A model generated the notes under the pieces. The model did no database searches, was not told the origin of the DNA, and saw nothing but the letters and a program-made list of their open reading frames with translations. Of a DNA stretch of 64,000 bases, positions 36,660-50,200 are shown piece by piece. The position numbers were made by a program, and so were the translations under genes. The number at the start of each line of letters is the position of its first letter. Position 1 is the first letter of the stretch. This DNA comes from Bradysia coprophila. Lineage: Eukaryota; Arthropoda; Insecta; Diptera; Sciaridae. Location: contig NW_023503501.1 of NCBI RefSeq assembly GCF_014529535.1, positions 7,394,504 to 7,458,503 of the forward strand, written 5' to 3'.

Positions 36660-37669
36660 GGAAATTGTGTTTTGATTAGATTTCAATGTTTTAAAATGTT
36701 CTATCTGGATGTGCGTCAAGTAAGGTCTCATGCCTCCGCTAATTAAAAAAAAAAAATCTGCAAATTAGCGAAAGGGAAATCGATTCCTAAATTATTCAGA
36801 ACGCTCTTTAAGGTCTTATTTGTGAAATCAATTAAATTTCAAGCAGCGGCAAGCTGCAAGCAATTTTTTTCAACGTTTAATGTGTGGCAGATGAATGACT
36901 GATTAATCGTGGTTTAATAACTTTACCACTCGCCGAAATCAACAACAACGAAAGTCGTTAATTCGTCGTGTTAATTGCTCAATTAACTGAGTCAATATGC
37001 GTAACTTAAAAAAATATAAATTGCCTTCAGCCTGTCTTTGAGTCCAATCATTCGGAGTGACATGAAATATACACCCGTTAACTGCATTCATTTATGCTGA
37101 GACATTTACTTTTCGCACTCACAACATCGTTCCATTTTAACTTTAGCCAATGTGCATTCGGTTCATTTATATTCGTATAACCCTCTATTTCATATTAAAT
37201 ATCAGCAAGTATGTGAGAATGATAGATATCAATTGCGTAATTTCAGGCAAGTGTAAACCACTGATAAGTCATATTTGGAATTGAATTGCAGTAAAATCAT
37301 AGTCCACTTTTTTGATAAAAATACACTGCTTCATCAGCTATAAAGTTGGAGAACGGTTGAGGGTATTACTTGAATTGGTTTATTCAACAACTAGAGCTGA
37401 TGTGCAGTGGCAGGTGCTTTTGAATATTTTTTTATTACTTGTACGCAACTTTTTCGCATATTTAATTTAAACGGTGCAGAGTATTCTTTTGCGATGATCA
37501 GTTATCGTTAAATGACATTTTATAATGGATCCAATTTATACAGAACCAAGTTAATTGTGACAAATTACAAGATGTTTTTTAATAAATCCGCAGCAAAAAA
37601 AAAAGGTTTTGACTTAGACTTAAAGAAGAGATAAATTTATACAAAAGAGCAAACAGGGTGGTCCAACCT
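36660..37669. other. Intergenic, nothing recognised
   Basis: AT-rich sequence downstream of S28 gene E with short poly-A and poly-T runs. No open frame of note and no repeat of family size. Confidence 0.45.
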
Positions 37670-37936
37670 AAGAATATATGGAAAATTGTCGAAATGAGTA
37701 CATGGAGTGCGACTAAAATAAAATATTGTCGAATTCAATATATATGGAACGAAACTGAGCCAAAATATATGGAAAATTGACGAGCCGAGTATATGGAGTG
37801 TGACTTAACCAAAATATATATGGAAAATTGACGAAACGAGTATATGGAACGAGACTGTCCCAAAATACATGGAAAATTTCGAACCGAGTATGTGGAACGA
37901 GCCAAAATACATTAAAATATCTACGAACCGAGTACT
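37670..37936 (+). repeat. Degenerate minisatellite, about 50-bp unit
   Basis: About five diverged units share AAAATATATGGAAAATTG followed by ACGAACCGAGTATATGGA and ACGAGACTGAGCC. Later units are shortened and more diverged. The 71-codon open frame across its end looks like a by-product of the repeat. Confidence 0.8.
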
Positions 37937-38396
37937 TGAAGATTAGCCGTATTTGGTGGAGAATTTCAACTCAACAGATACTATGTACCAAAATGTACAT
38001 AGATGTCACTTACATAGAAAATTTTACACTCGCCAAACCATGAAAACACTTAATATCACGCGTCAAAAGTTATCGGAAACCACACATTTTTAGTTCTCTC
38101 TCAGCAGACCTTGCAAACCGGTCTAGGGATCCAGGCGATGTTTTCCTTAATGGTGGAGTTTCTTATTTTATTCGTCAAAGAGAGAAATTTGATACGAAGG
38201 CGGAGCTTACAATTCGTATCAACGAGTAGTGTGATGCACATCGAACGATCAACTCGTTCGGCTTTACATCGCGTATTTTCGGTTTAGTTATTTTATATCC
38301 TCATTCTTCTTCTCAACAATGAACGGTGTGTATTATATTTGATTTTGTTGTTTGTGTATTTCATGGCGTGACGAGTGTAAAATTGTGTGCATCACA

Positions 38397-38542
38397 GGAT
38401 TGAAACCACTCAATCACAGTATATGTGTGAATTCGTATACCACGAGAATAATTTCGTCTCGACGAAACATACATACTTACGCAAAAATTATTCTCTCCGC
38501 ATACAAATTCACACGTATACTGTAATTTCGTGGTTTCAATCC
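38397..38542. repeat. Foldback inverted repeat, about 60-bp arms
   Basis: The left end GGATTGAAACCAC and right end GTGGTTTCAATCC pair through ACAGTATA.GTGTGAATT and GAGAATAATTT. The loop is about 20 bp. It is probably a MITE-type remnant. No target duplication was identified. Confidence 0.75.
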
Positions 38543-39481
38543 AAGTAATGAAAAAACTATTGCCCCACACGACTAAATGGAAGTCGGTGCGTTGTTGATT
38601 GTAAAGTGTGTTAATTTATTTCAGCCTTTGCTCAACCAAGTAAGTTGAGTAAAGTACATTTCTAAAAGATGAATCATAGATACTGATCCCTTATCTCGGC
38701 CCGGCTTGGACAAAACATTTTTTACTGAAGCAAAATCATATTTCATTTGTCATTTATGTTGTATTGATCCAGAATGTATACTTACAGTTTTCTGATATAA
38801 ATTAGGAACTGCATTCGCAGTGATCGTCTTACCTATCAAAATTGTAGCACCTAAAATCCTTTCTTTTCGAATTAAAAAAATATATCTCAAACTGGTAAAC
38901 TGACCTTATTTTCAAGTGTGATTTCAATTAGCATCAAACCATGGACTTCCAAGAATTTAATACCTGTGTTGGTTCGATGTCACATTTATACAGACACTGG
39001 GTAGCATATTTTAAGATTTTTTTTTTTCGCTTTCTGAAATTGAGGTGCATAAAGGAATGCATATTAATGTCATAATAATATAGTGGAAGACCGAATATAA
39101 GTCAGTGTGTAATATTAGACTTTTTACGTTCACTTCACTTTTTTATTTTTTCCTCGCGCCACGTGAGTCAAAAACGTTTAACTCAGATTAATGTTCGCGT
39201 CATCGAATTTTGAGCATTATTATTGCATCAATATTTAACGTTAGCGATATCTGAGATACGCTTTCCACGTTTTGTCGCTGAAAACAACCGTGTAAAATCA
39301 TCTATCGACCTTTTGGTATAAATGAAAAGAATATTTTTTTTTTTAATTCACAACGGGAATGGTTTGAAAAAAGTTACCGCGCATTTTAGAATGTTAAAAT
39401 ATTCAATGGGTCAAGTGACAGAAATTGCATCTTTTGAAAGAAATACTTTTTCAACAGTCACAGCATATAAATAAATTTTAT
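38543..39481. other. Intergenic, nothing recognised
   Basis: AT-rich. No gene or repeat family member recognised. Confidence 0.4.
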
Positions 39482-39963
39482 TTATTCGTTACAAAATATA
39501 AGTACAAAATTACAAATCATATAGAAAATCTCGTCCAATCTGTTGGTATCTTGAGGGATAGTACCGAGAATCGTTGCAGCGTTTCCACGTTGGTTCGCGA
39601 TACTGATCCTTTGAATCAGGAAACTTTTTGATCGACGTTCTCCAGTCTCATTCAGTTTCTTGCCGATTTCGTTGATTAATTTTATTCCCTCTGCGCCCCA
39701 TGAGCCCATCGTTTCAATCGAAATCGGACAAAAATGGAAATTGTCCGGCTCTCCATATTTGGCTTTCTTTGCATTTTACCTCGTAGTAGACGCTGCTCCC
39801 GCTCGTTGACTCGTTGACGCTACGTATGATTGGCATGTTGTATCGGCGCTGGTAAAATCCCAAATTAATGGCTTGCCATATTTCCATGGGATTAGAGTCA
39901 AACCATCCGGTTTTTTTCCATCAGATCTGCCGCAGCCTGATGGCTCTCGAAGCGCAGGATAAC
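39482..39963 (-). pseudogene. LINE reverse-transcriptase C-terminal fragment
   Basis: The minus strand reads NPALREPSGCGRSDGKKPDG, then LTLIPWKYGKPLIWDFT, and after frame changes and a stop AKYGEPDNFHFCPISIETMG. It continues SWGAEGIKLINEIGKKL, FLIQRISIANQRGNAATILG and T. The DGxxPDGLTLIPW...WD and ETxGxWG...QRIS.A.QRGNAA.xLGT motifs are the hallmark C-terminus of many invertebrate retroelement reverse-transcriptase ORFs. The fragment is truncated at the 5' side and inactivated. It is a different element type from the LINE tail at 12405-12845. Confidence 0.8.
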
Positions 39964-41649
39964 CACAGTCACAGTATATTGTAGAGCAATGAAGTCATTA
40001 AAGTTGTCGTCATGAATAAAGGCTTAGCATAGTATAGGATGAGATGGGCAGAAAGGTTAATGCTTTTCAAGCACCTGAGCCGCAAATGTACATACTGTGG
40101 GTATGAAGAAATATTTTACAATTGTGAATTATAAGTCGTCTATGATTGAGCTATTAGAACTAAGGTGTCGCTAGTAGTTGATATTTTAGAATCACGATTA
40201 TGTCTCATGTATGTGACGTATGAGAATTGTGTTTTCATCCAAGGTTCTGAAAGAACAGGTTAAGACACCCACGAGGGCGGCTGACACACAAATTTTGACA
40301 AATAGATGCTATTTATTGAACAAACTCATTACATTTTTCATAATAACAATCATCAATTATGTTCGCAAAATGAATATTTCTTCGAATAGAAATGAAGGAG
40401 AGTGGAAGTAATGTAATTACAACTATGTGTCTCTTCTTAATCTAGAAAGAAAATCTTCGTTAGTACCACACATGTCTTTCCAACGCTTTATATCCTCTGG
40501 ATGGATTTGAAATGCCCAGGGAAAATCGGATCAAAGTTGGTGAACTTTCCGGGCAACTTTTTAGCAAAATCCTGACTTCAGCTCCAGATCCACCACACCC
40601 AAAAAAAAATTATTCCTTGACATTGAGGCAGACCTTCAAAAACAAAACAAAAAAATCTTCACATAAATCATAAATGGGTTTCACTGTCGGACAATCGCAT
40701 TTCCATTTTCCAGATGAAATTTTCTTCTAAAGAGTATACAGAGTATATAGAGTATACACAACCTACAATGTAAGACAAAAAATTAAAATCTAAAGGCCAG
40801 CGGATACATAACATCCAGAAAAAACCAGCAAGGTCTAGACTAGGTCTGGAAAAATATAATCAGGATCGTGTGTACGGCTAGTAAGTATTTGGAGTATTGG
40901 ATCTGCACTGCATTGAATTGTTGGCTATCTTTCAGTGTATTCAAATAACTTCCACGATCTCCCCATATACCTCACCAGTTACATTACGTTAATGTAATAT
41001 ACTGCCTGTACACAAAAGATTAAGCTGTAAATTTAAAATATGCAATGCGCATAATTCAAAATGCCACATTATTTATAAAAAATAAAAATTATGTGTAAAA
41101 TTGTATTCGAACATCTCGAATAAAAATAAGCAAAAGCAACATTAATGCAGTCGACAAACAGAAACAAAAAAAAATGTTGCGCATAATGAATTATTAACTC
41201 CTAGTGCTCTAATATCAAACCGTTTGAACTAATTTAACGTAGGCATACGTTACAGTATAGGTAGGTACAATGGAGAGAGGCGAAAAAAAATATGTTTAGC
41301 AAAGAAGAAAAAAAAAGTTATATTGCGTGCCAAAACCATATATCCAACTAGAACAATGTTTGTACTAGGCCCCACCTCTTGGGTGGGTCAGGTCCCTTGA
41401 CTGGCTATTTTTTTTTCTATAATTCCAGCCTTAGTTTTCTAACCATTTTTAAATGAGGTGGTGTTTTTGAGATCACAAAATTAAAGTCACATGAAAAGGT
41501 GATGTCTCTTTTATTCAGAAAACAGCAGTCATCACATGCTTCATTTTACTCATATTTATTTAATTTCCTGAAGAAACAAAAAGAGCTATGAGTTGAAGGT
41601 CCAGCGAGCGATGTCTTACTCCTAAGTTGAGTCTCCTATATAGTCTACT
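39964..41649. other. Intergenic, nothing recognised
   Basis: AT-rich with several A-runs and short ATATAGAG repeats near 40740. No gene supported. Confidence 0.4.
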
Positions 41650-43215
41650 AAAAGCGCTGAACAGGTGGCGCATTTCTTGCTTACCTCTTGAAAAAAAAAC
41701 TCATGTGAATTACGGCTCTGGCAAAATTCACACTCGTGCAAACACTTTAGGAACGAAAAATTTCTTTTAAGAACGCGATTTCACGCAAAAATTGTCGTAT
41801 ATCGCAGATTACCAGTCCAATAAAGTCCAATGTTCGAATTTAACCACATGAATTACGATACTGGTCGAAAACACTTAATATTTTCAAATCTGCGATTTTC
41901 GAAGCCTCTGAGAATTACTCGAGTTATCGTGTTATCAAGCAAGCAAGATTGTTCTAGACTTCTAGATTGTTCGACCAGAAATCCAGATTCACTTACTCGT
42001 CGAATAATTTTTTTTCTGGAAATCCGTTGCAAAAATGTCGCGGTAACAAGTTGTGTTTACAATTATACTCCAACCTCACTACTCCAATATTATCCATCTA
42101 CGAACTTAAAATCGGGTAAAAATTACTTAAGTTATCACGATAACAAGGAAAAGCGTCTGAGTATAATTTGGCGTATTTCCTGCCTACCTCTTGAAAAAAT
42201 ATAACTCGTGTGAATTATGGCCCTCGCTTCGCTCTGGCCACAAAGTTCACACTCGTTCAAACATTTTAGGAACGAAAAAAATTCTTTTAAGAATACGGAT
42301 TTCACGCAAAAATCCAATTAAATTCCAATGTTCGAGTTTAACCACATGAATTACGCTGCTGGTCGAAATTGATTTTTGAAGCCTCTGAGAATTACTCGAG
42401 CTATCGGTTTCTCAAGCAAGCAAAAACTCCTTAATTGTTAGACCATAAATCCAGAATTTCACTACTCGTCAAATAAGAAATTTTTCTGGAAATCCGTTGC
42501 AAAAATGTCGTGGTAAACAAGTTATGTTTACAATTACTCCAAACTCACTACTCCAATATCATTCTCTGTCAATTAAAACAAAAAATTTGAAAATCGGGTA
42601 AAAATTACTCAAGTTATCGCGCGGTAACAAGAGAAAGCGTCTGTGTAGAATTTCTCCCATCTCGTTGTTCGAACATTATCCATCTGCAAACTCAGCCTCA
42701 AGATTTTCAATCTTCGTCGATTAAGACAAAATCTTTGAAAATCGGATAAGAATTATGGAAGTTATCGCGGTAACAAGTAAAAAAATCTCTTGAGAATTAC
42801 TCCCATCTCATTACTCCAATATTGCCCATCTACGAACTTAACCTCATGATTTTCATTCTCCGTCGATTAAAACCAAAATTTTGCAAATCGGTAAAGAATT
42901 ACTCGAGCTATCGAGTCCACAAGGAAAAGCGTCTGTGTAGAATTTCTCCCATCTTGTTGTTCTAACATTATCCATCTGCAAACTCAACCTCAAGAATTTC
43001 AATCTTCGTCGAATAACACGAAAAATTTGAAAATCTGATAAGAATTAGGGAAGTTATCGCGGTAACAAGGAATAAAATTCTCTTGAGAATTACTCCCATC
43101 TCATTATCCCAATATTGCCCATCTACGAACTTAACCTCATGATTTTCATTCTCCGTCGATTAAAACCAAAATTTTGCAAATCGGTAAAGAATTACTCGAG
43201 TTATCGAGTCCACAA
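41650..43215. repeat. Higher-order tandem array derived from a transposon
   Basis: The left half is two units of about 500 bp, each starting near GCGCATTTCTTGCTTACCTC (about 41660) and its variant at about 42171. The right half is two units of 292 bp (GCGTCTGTGTAGAATTTC at 42637 and 42929). Each 292-bp unit is built of two diverged blocks of about 146 bp that share CTCCCATCTC, CCATCT.C.AACT, TCGTCGATTAA and ATCGCGGTAACAAG motifs. The same block occurs once inside the hAT-like element at 51781-53318 (around 52850-52980). That links the array to internal amplification of this transposon family. Confidence 0.75.
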
Positions 43216-45855
43216 GTGTACGGACGTTTTCTGTATTTAACGTTTTTTGCCAATGTAGAACATTTTCAAAATATCAAAGTGAACTTAGCGTTACGGACAT
43301 TTAAGGGTATTTTCTTTCATAAGACCCTGACTTTCAGTCAAGGGAATAATTTGAAAAAAGGAATTTCAATTAAATGGAAAAATTGTGTTTTTTCTCTATA
43401 TATTTATATAAAAAAAAATGTTTGCTACAACTAGAGCAAAAATGCTAACATTGAATATGTCGTAAATAATCTTTGTTCACTGTAAAATAAAAATTTAATC
43501 ATAAATATTTACTATTAAATTAAAGCCAGAGATAATTTTAATTGTGTTCAATGCACACATTTTATAATAATTATTTCGTCCGCATTATATTCTCTCGGTT
43601 TTTTTTTTAAATAAATATTCTGTTCCTTTCATTTCATTTTATTTAAAATAAATTATGTTTTACAACAAATTATAGAATTTAATTTTCTTTTCATTTTATT
43701 TTTAATTTAATATTTATAAAAGACTAAAGTAAATATTACATATAATTTCCCATCAATTTGTGAACATATTTGCGAAAAAGACGATAAATATTGTAACAAC
43801 AACAACCAAAAAAGGAGAATTAAAATAGCCGTCTCAAAATATTCCGTAAAACCATGTTCCTGTGAAGATCATAAATCCCATCATATATCAAATATATTAA
43901 TTCTGTTATAAAAACAAAACAAAAACAAACTCGTGTACTACACTCATTTATTCGCAATGTCAATTATGTATAAACCCGTACGAAGTTTATACAAATATTA
44001 TCCGTGAAAGATACAAATACGACTTCAACAGGTTATGGGCCGACTCAATCAAAAACTTTATTTTCCTTTTTCTGTCAATCTTAACACAAGACCTACAAAA
44101 CAAGAAATCTATTACAACTTTAGCGAAATAAAAATAAAAATTTGGAACCTCGTACGTACAGTGCTTTACGTGCTTCTGGTCGGTAAATGCGAAAAATGTA
44201 CTCAAAAAATTGCAATAAATTTACGTAAAAATATGTTTGAATTTACTTGACAACGTCCTCTGTTATCAACAACAACAAAAAGAAAATAAAAAGTGACACT
44301 GTCAGAGCTGTTCTATAAATACCAAAACTTATGCTAAAACTGCCGAAGTAACTGATTTTGTGTGACACTTAAAAATTGTTTAAACGAAAGAAGTAACAGT
44401 TTCAATTATTACCTCTACCGCTATACTATTTCATGCGACAATATCTATCCTTTCACCAGTGGATATTTCCTCATTAATTCATGCTGTAACTGTGCTTCAG
44501 AATTTGAATTTTGGGTAAATTAGTGGATGAACAAATGAATTGAAAAATAAATTTCAACACAGTCTGATATGAGAATATCGCGAATCACCCATATGCGACG
44601 CTGCGGATGGTTTGGGTTTGACGCTTTTAATTTTGGATTTTCAGCGGCCATAGGGTGTAAATTCTCTCGTATTTCCTTTGCATTTACCCATTTTTATTCA
44701 CATTTCCAAGGCAGTTCATTAACCGCATTTCCTCAGTAAATTTACAATTGCAAACCCGAATTCCAAAACCATTAAATTAAAACACGTCTTCCAGGACATC
44801 CTTCGACAGCCACCATATACGATATAGAGTGTTTTATGTGTTTATACCACCACTCATTGGTTACGACGAAACCAAAGAATGAAACGAATGAAATCACAAA
44901 AATTTTAAAAATTAATTAATAATTGCATCGAAAGTGTATTTTATTACGACGAGCTTGTTTTCATGTAACATATATGGAGGAAGCTCTCATCTAAATCATT
45001 TTGATCAGCAGGGATTCAAATTTCAACAAGATAATGGAATTTATTGATACGGCTAATGCATAGTTGGTACAATATATTTTATTTTGAATATGTGCTGTGC
45101 ATGGACGAGTTTGATGTCGTTATTTTGTGAGCATACTATTCTTTTAACATGTGGTTTATAGATGGATTTTTAACTCGTAGTCGTCACTGGTTCTTGTAAC
45201 CGCAAATCATCTATGTACGGCTATCAATTTGGATGTCTTGGAGCCTAGACTATTAGCCAACGTTTTTGGGTTGAACTGTTGGGTTCGCATTACAGACTTT
45301 ACTTTAAAAATATTTTCCTACAAAAATGACCTGCCATGTGCTGGGCCAATGTCCCAAGGATGTGACGGCACTGAATAAAACTGTTTTAATTTGTAAAATT
45401 TTGTTTGAATTTTCGAATAATTCGTGACTTTTCACTAATGTACCGGCATTGCTTTCATTCAACGTATTTTACATGACAAGTTACTTTCTTCCCTAGTTAT
45501 GTAATTAACCATTTGTGCACCCTAACTCTCTTTCTCACTTAGCGGCCATAGTTAACCCAAGTGTATTTCGCCCTCTTGATGATCCTCGGGAACAACTTTC
45601 CAATTACGAATCCCTACATCTCGCCCAAAAGAAGCAAAGTTGACGTTTTCGTGTTAGTGTTGTGTGTGATATAATTTGTCATTGAATTTCGGATCATAAT
45701 TTCTCCAGGTAGTCTCGCTGAATCCCTATATCTCTCTGAACACCTACTGAAGATGTGCGGACAGACAAACATTATAAAATTGGCTAACGAAAACTGTCTT
45801 TACCACTCTACCTTTCTCTAGAAAACATTTTTTTTCGATTACAGACATTCAACCT
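43216..45855. other. AT-rich intergenic DNA, left part related to a transposon
   Basis: 43216-43370 still resembles 52985-53130 of the hAT-like element (TTTAACGTTT, TTTTC..TCATAA.ACCC and CAGTCAAG..AATAA). Beyond that the sequence is very AT-rich with no gene recognised. Confidence 0.4.
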
Positions 45856-46103
45856 AAAGCTTGTGCAGAATCAGCAACAGCTGAACATCTCCAGCTGGTC
45901 GACAAATACAATACATTTCTAATGAAACCAATTCAAAGACAGGCCACATACAGTGCATACTTACGTTACGGTCATCTATGTGCGCACATAACACGCATGA
46001 CTGTAGAAAACTCGTTGTTCAGAATGTGTTTTCATTGTATAAGTAGAGTGTATTTGTTAATCAGCTGATGAAGTTCAACTGTTGCTGATTATGCACAAGC
46101 TTT
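45856..46103. mobile_element. MITE-like foldback, AAAGCTTGTGCA ends
   Basis: The left arm AAAGCTTGTGCAGAATCAGC, then AACAGCTGAAC, is inverted at the right end with a few mismatches. The arms extend about 75 bp through CAGCTG and AACAAATACA motifs. No coding capacity. Confidence 0.75.
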
Positions 46104-47117
46104 CGTTAAATGAGTGTATTTCCTACTAACAAATCAGTTTTAAGAACTCAACAATTTGCTCTGGTACTTCATACGTTTTGTCATAAATGCTATAAGAAAA
46201 GCTTCGATAGTCGGAGTTAATCACTTATTTTTGTTGGCGCTGTCAATAACAAATGATGTAACAAAAGTGTAAATCGTTACTTCTGAAACTGGTATGACCG
46301 CTATTGTATCGGTCGATAGTAATTTTCGATACGGTATAATAACCCCGTGAAAACAATGGACAAACCATACGGATGAAGAAACGACAGCCCAAAAAATCGA
46401 ATGGACATTGGTAAATTGCAAGGTATGGGCGCCTATTTAACTTGGTAAATTGTTGGATAAAAAGTTGTTGAGAAAAAAGGCCAAAGGTATTGTTGAGGAG
46501 TGTTCATATTTAAAGAGTATGAATTAAATAAAAACTGAAATTACACAAAGAAATAATGGATCGTTACAAAAAGGACAAAAACTTTTACGAAATAAAAAAG
46601 AAAACTTTTTGTTCATCTTTTCAAATATTTTTCGACTATATAGTCGATTCTACTGGTCTGCTATCTATTATTATAAAAATTATTTCGGTAAATTTGGTTC
46701 TTTGTTAATTATATTTAATTCCACTTAATAATATATAACAGAAACATGTCAAAAATGTGTCAAGTCAATCCTAAAGTGTTTCATGTTATTTTTTTCTAAT
46801 TCTTTTTTTTTCGTTCGGGATAAATTTCATGAATGAGTATGTGGCGTCTGTATGACTGCGGTTTAATAACCTTTGTTGTTATTTAAGTGGAATGAAAAAT
46901 TTTTTTCGATTTTTTTGTACATCAAATGACTTATCTAACAATCAAAATATTCCCGCTGTGAATTACTGGTCTCAGAGACACCGACAATTATTTTAATAAT
47001 TTTCGGATTCAATCAGTCGTGAAAAATAACGACTACAATTTTTGGTATATGTAATACCGGTGATCATAAGTGTTTTTTATATGTATGATTATTCAACAAA
47101 ACGCGTCTCGAAGAGTA
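46104..47117. other. Intergenic, nothing recognised
   Basis: AT-rich. No gene or repeat recognised beyond a short palindrome around CGACTATATAGTCG (46630-46643). Confidence 0.4.
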
Positions 47118-47125
47118 CAACGGGT

Positions 47126-47247
47126 CAGGGCCTATTTTAAAGAAATAAAGTTCTTCAAATTCTTCAAGTTTCTTGAAAATCTTGTAGACGAATTTCCCAG
47201 AAACTTCGAAAATTTTCTGGAATTTCAATTCTCGTAAATAAGCCCTG
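47126..47247. mobile_element. 122-bp hAT-type MITE
   Basis: The ends CAGGGCCTATTTTA and TAAATAAGCCCTG are inverted with one or two mismatches and carry the CAGGG start typical of hAT elements. The flanking octamers CAACGGGT (47118-47125) and GAACGGGG (47248-47255) agree at 6 of 8 positions, consistent with an old 8-bp target duplication. Confidence 0.65.
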
Positions 47248-47255
47248 GAACGGGG

Positions 47256-50200
47256 TACATGATTCATCGTAAAATTAAAATCTGTTGCTACCTGATATGC
47301 AAACCGTTTACGAAAAATTTAATTAAAATTGACTGAAAAAGAGCCACGTTCCATTAAAAATTATCAAAGATTCTCTACTACTGATCCTAGCTTAGTTTAA
47401 GTATTCAACAAGGTTTAATTGTTGAATTTGAACCGGCTTACTGATACCGATAGTTGACAAATTCAAACTGGTATATTGAACAGCGTCTTAATCTCTGCAT
47501 TCGAAAACAATTACCACTTTCAGTGCCTTTAGAAAACCTTTTGGTCCTAACGAAAGTGACTAATTCAATCATCTTTAACATCAAGTGTCATATTGGTCGT
47601 TAAATTTTTTTTATTGAATTTGTTCCGCTGGATGGTGTTGGGGCCGTTTCGGCACTAGGTCGCCAGTTCCCGCTATCCGCTAACTTAAGAATAACTTTAC
47701 CTGACCATACACAATCAAAAAGAATAGTTCCCGATATTACAAACAACAGGGGGCGAAAATTGTAGCGCATTTCCAAACTCACTCAGGTCATCAGAATCAG
47801 GCCTCGACGTATTTTTTATCGTAAATTTCTAACCAAAAAATCAACACGGTAAGGCAATCATATAACAATCAAAGATCTAATCAAATGACTTATTCTAACT
47901 AGGATATTGCCAACCATTACCATCATCGGTTGCCCAATGTCAATTCCGAACTAGTATACTAAAAAAAGAAATTTTAACGAAAAAAAAGTTTACTGAAAAA
48001 GTTCACCTAGAATACGTCTCAACGGGATGGCACCTTTTAGCTAACTATATACCACCTACAATCCACATTTCTAATATTAATCGCGATCGAAAATTTGTTC
48101 GATAACATATAAAATATTAACATCACCAATGCGCAGACAAGGCAGCTAAATACCAGTTGAATGTTTTGCAAAAGACTACTGTCGATTTTGCATAAATATT
48201 TGATCTTCAAAATCTTTTGAACGATTTGCATACAATCAGAGACGTCGTTTTCCAGTTGAGAAGCAGCAAGAACAACAAAAAATGAATAACACACAAAAAC
48301 AGGCAAAAGAAAAACAAGAATCTCGAATTTATTGATTTATGAGACAAATAAAAAATTTAATAATTAATTTAAATGCTGAATGAAATGTGTGAATGGTAAC
48401 ATAATAATTTCGAGTTGTAAAATAAGAGAGATATACAGAGAACAAAAAAGAACGACCAAAAAACCAACAAAACATGTCTTTTATATGCATTATACACAAG
48501 ATAACATAACTACCATAAGAGTAAGATGATCTGTTATTTGAGTTAAATAAATATATATTCGTTGTATATACAACATGTTGCAACTACCAAACGTATAACC
48601 ATGGTATATGGTATAAATACAGGCAAAAATTTGTGTATAGCATCGAAGATGTGTAAGTAGGGGGTATATTTGAAAATTTCGACAATCGATGCTCCCCGTT
48701 GCGGACGCAATCATAAATTTAACAAGCAATCAGAGAATAACCAGCACTACAGCAGCCCTTTTTTGTTCAATTATTTATTGACTGTCTATGGAAGAGTTAT
48801 TAGGTTAAGTATTAATTTTATGCAAGAATTTATTTAGTGTTTATGCGAGGATATTAACGACGACTGAGAGCGACTTTGTAGACTTTGTGAATCGTCTATA
48901 ACTTTTTGTTTGTCATTTTGTTCTATTTTGTTTTAGAGACTCGGCACGGTTGTCATTTGTGACCGCGGCGACAAATATGGAATGTATCTTCAGCTTATAC
49001 AGCAAGACTGTTAACCTGATTTATTAAATTTTGACTTGAATTGACCTGACACCAGGGATTGCTATTCGGAATATTTATTCTTAAATTCTTTAAAAATTCC
49101 TTAAATTTTAAAGATTATTTGGAATTGATTCTACTTTCTTTGGAACAATTTCTGGCCATTTGTCAGTTTTCGAGTTGATCATTCATAGTCAAGCCAGAAT
49201 GGGTCATTTTCGGTTATACTTCGCAAACAGAAGTTTTACCACCCCTTTAAAAATCTCTAAAATCTTGAGTTGTACTCTTCCTAGAGTATTATAAACATTC
49301 TAAAATCTTCTGTGTGCATTGCTCACTCTATCTGATCACTCTATCTGATGAAATATCCTGCACCTGACCTTGGCCAGAATGTACCAGTTCGGTCATTTTC
49401 AGTCTTAGATGGACCAGTTCCTTATTGAAAATACTTGGGCTAAGCTCGATAGTCAAACTGATGTTATGCAAAACGTCTGCGAATAACGTTAACTTTCTGC
49501 TTTGTTTCATAATTAATTCCATCATTTTACGAGTATATATCCGTGAAGCATAATTTTCACGCCTTTCAACTTTCCTATTCAAAATCACTGTACCATCTTC
49601 ATGCAAAACAGATTCCAGACGTATACAAAATGCCCGTGAACAGCTATTGTGTGTGCTCAATACACGATCGGTTAAATATATTTATCTACACGACATTTTT
49701 TTGTTGTTGTTACGGTTTTGGTTTATGTCTTTTAGAATGAATAACGTACAACTATACCGAGGAAGGTCAGTTTCATTCACAAAAAGATATTGTGCGTGAT
49801 TGCATGTTTTAGAAATTATATTTCTTATTGGTGTGATCACACGATTAATGTAAACGTGCAAAGAAAGGTCTCTTTTGTAGTACTTTCACACATTTTACGT
49901 ATCATAAAAATGTTTGGTGTATTTTATCCGTGTCCATTGATAGGCAGGTTTGTTTGTTTAAATAGCCACTTTCATTTAGTGTTAACCATGTAATAATGGT
50001 CCGAAAAATTTGATAGGTTTGTTCAAATGGAAGATGACATTACTCTACAAACCTGGGGACTCTTGGCTGAGTAAAACAGTATTTCATCTGACAATGGAAG
50101 AAAATAAAATATTGAGCGCTTTTTAACATGTTTAAATTGAACTTTTAGTTGTGGTTCGCTTCCTCAAGTTTCCTTTTGATTTTTTTTGGAAAAACGCAAG

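Noticed and set aside
48037-48306. 89-codon hydrophobic minus-strand frame
   Set aside because: Membrane-like composition is expected by chance from T-rich codons in AT-rich DNA; no start context or motif supports it.
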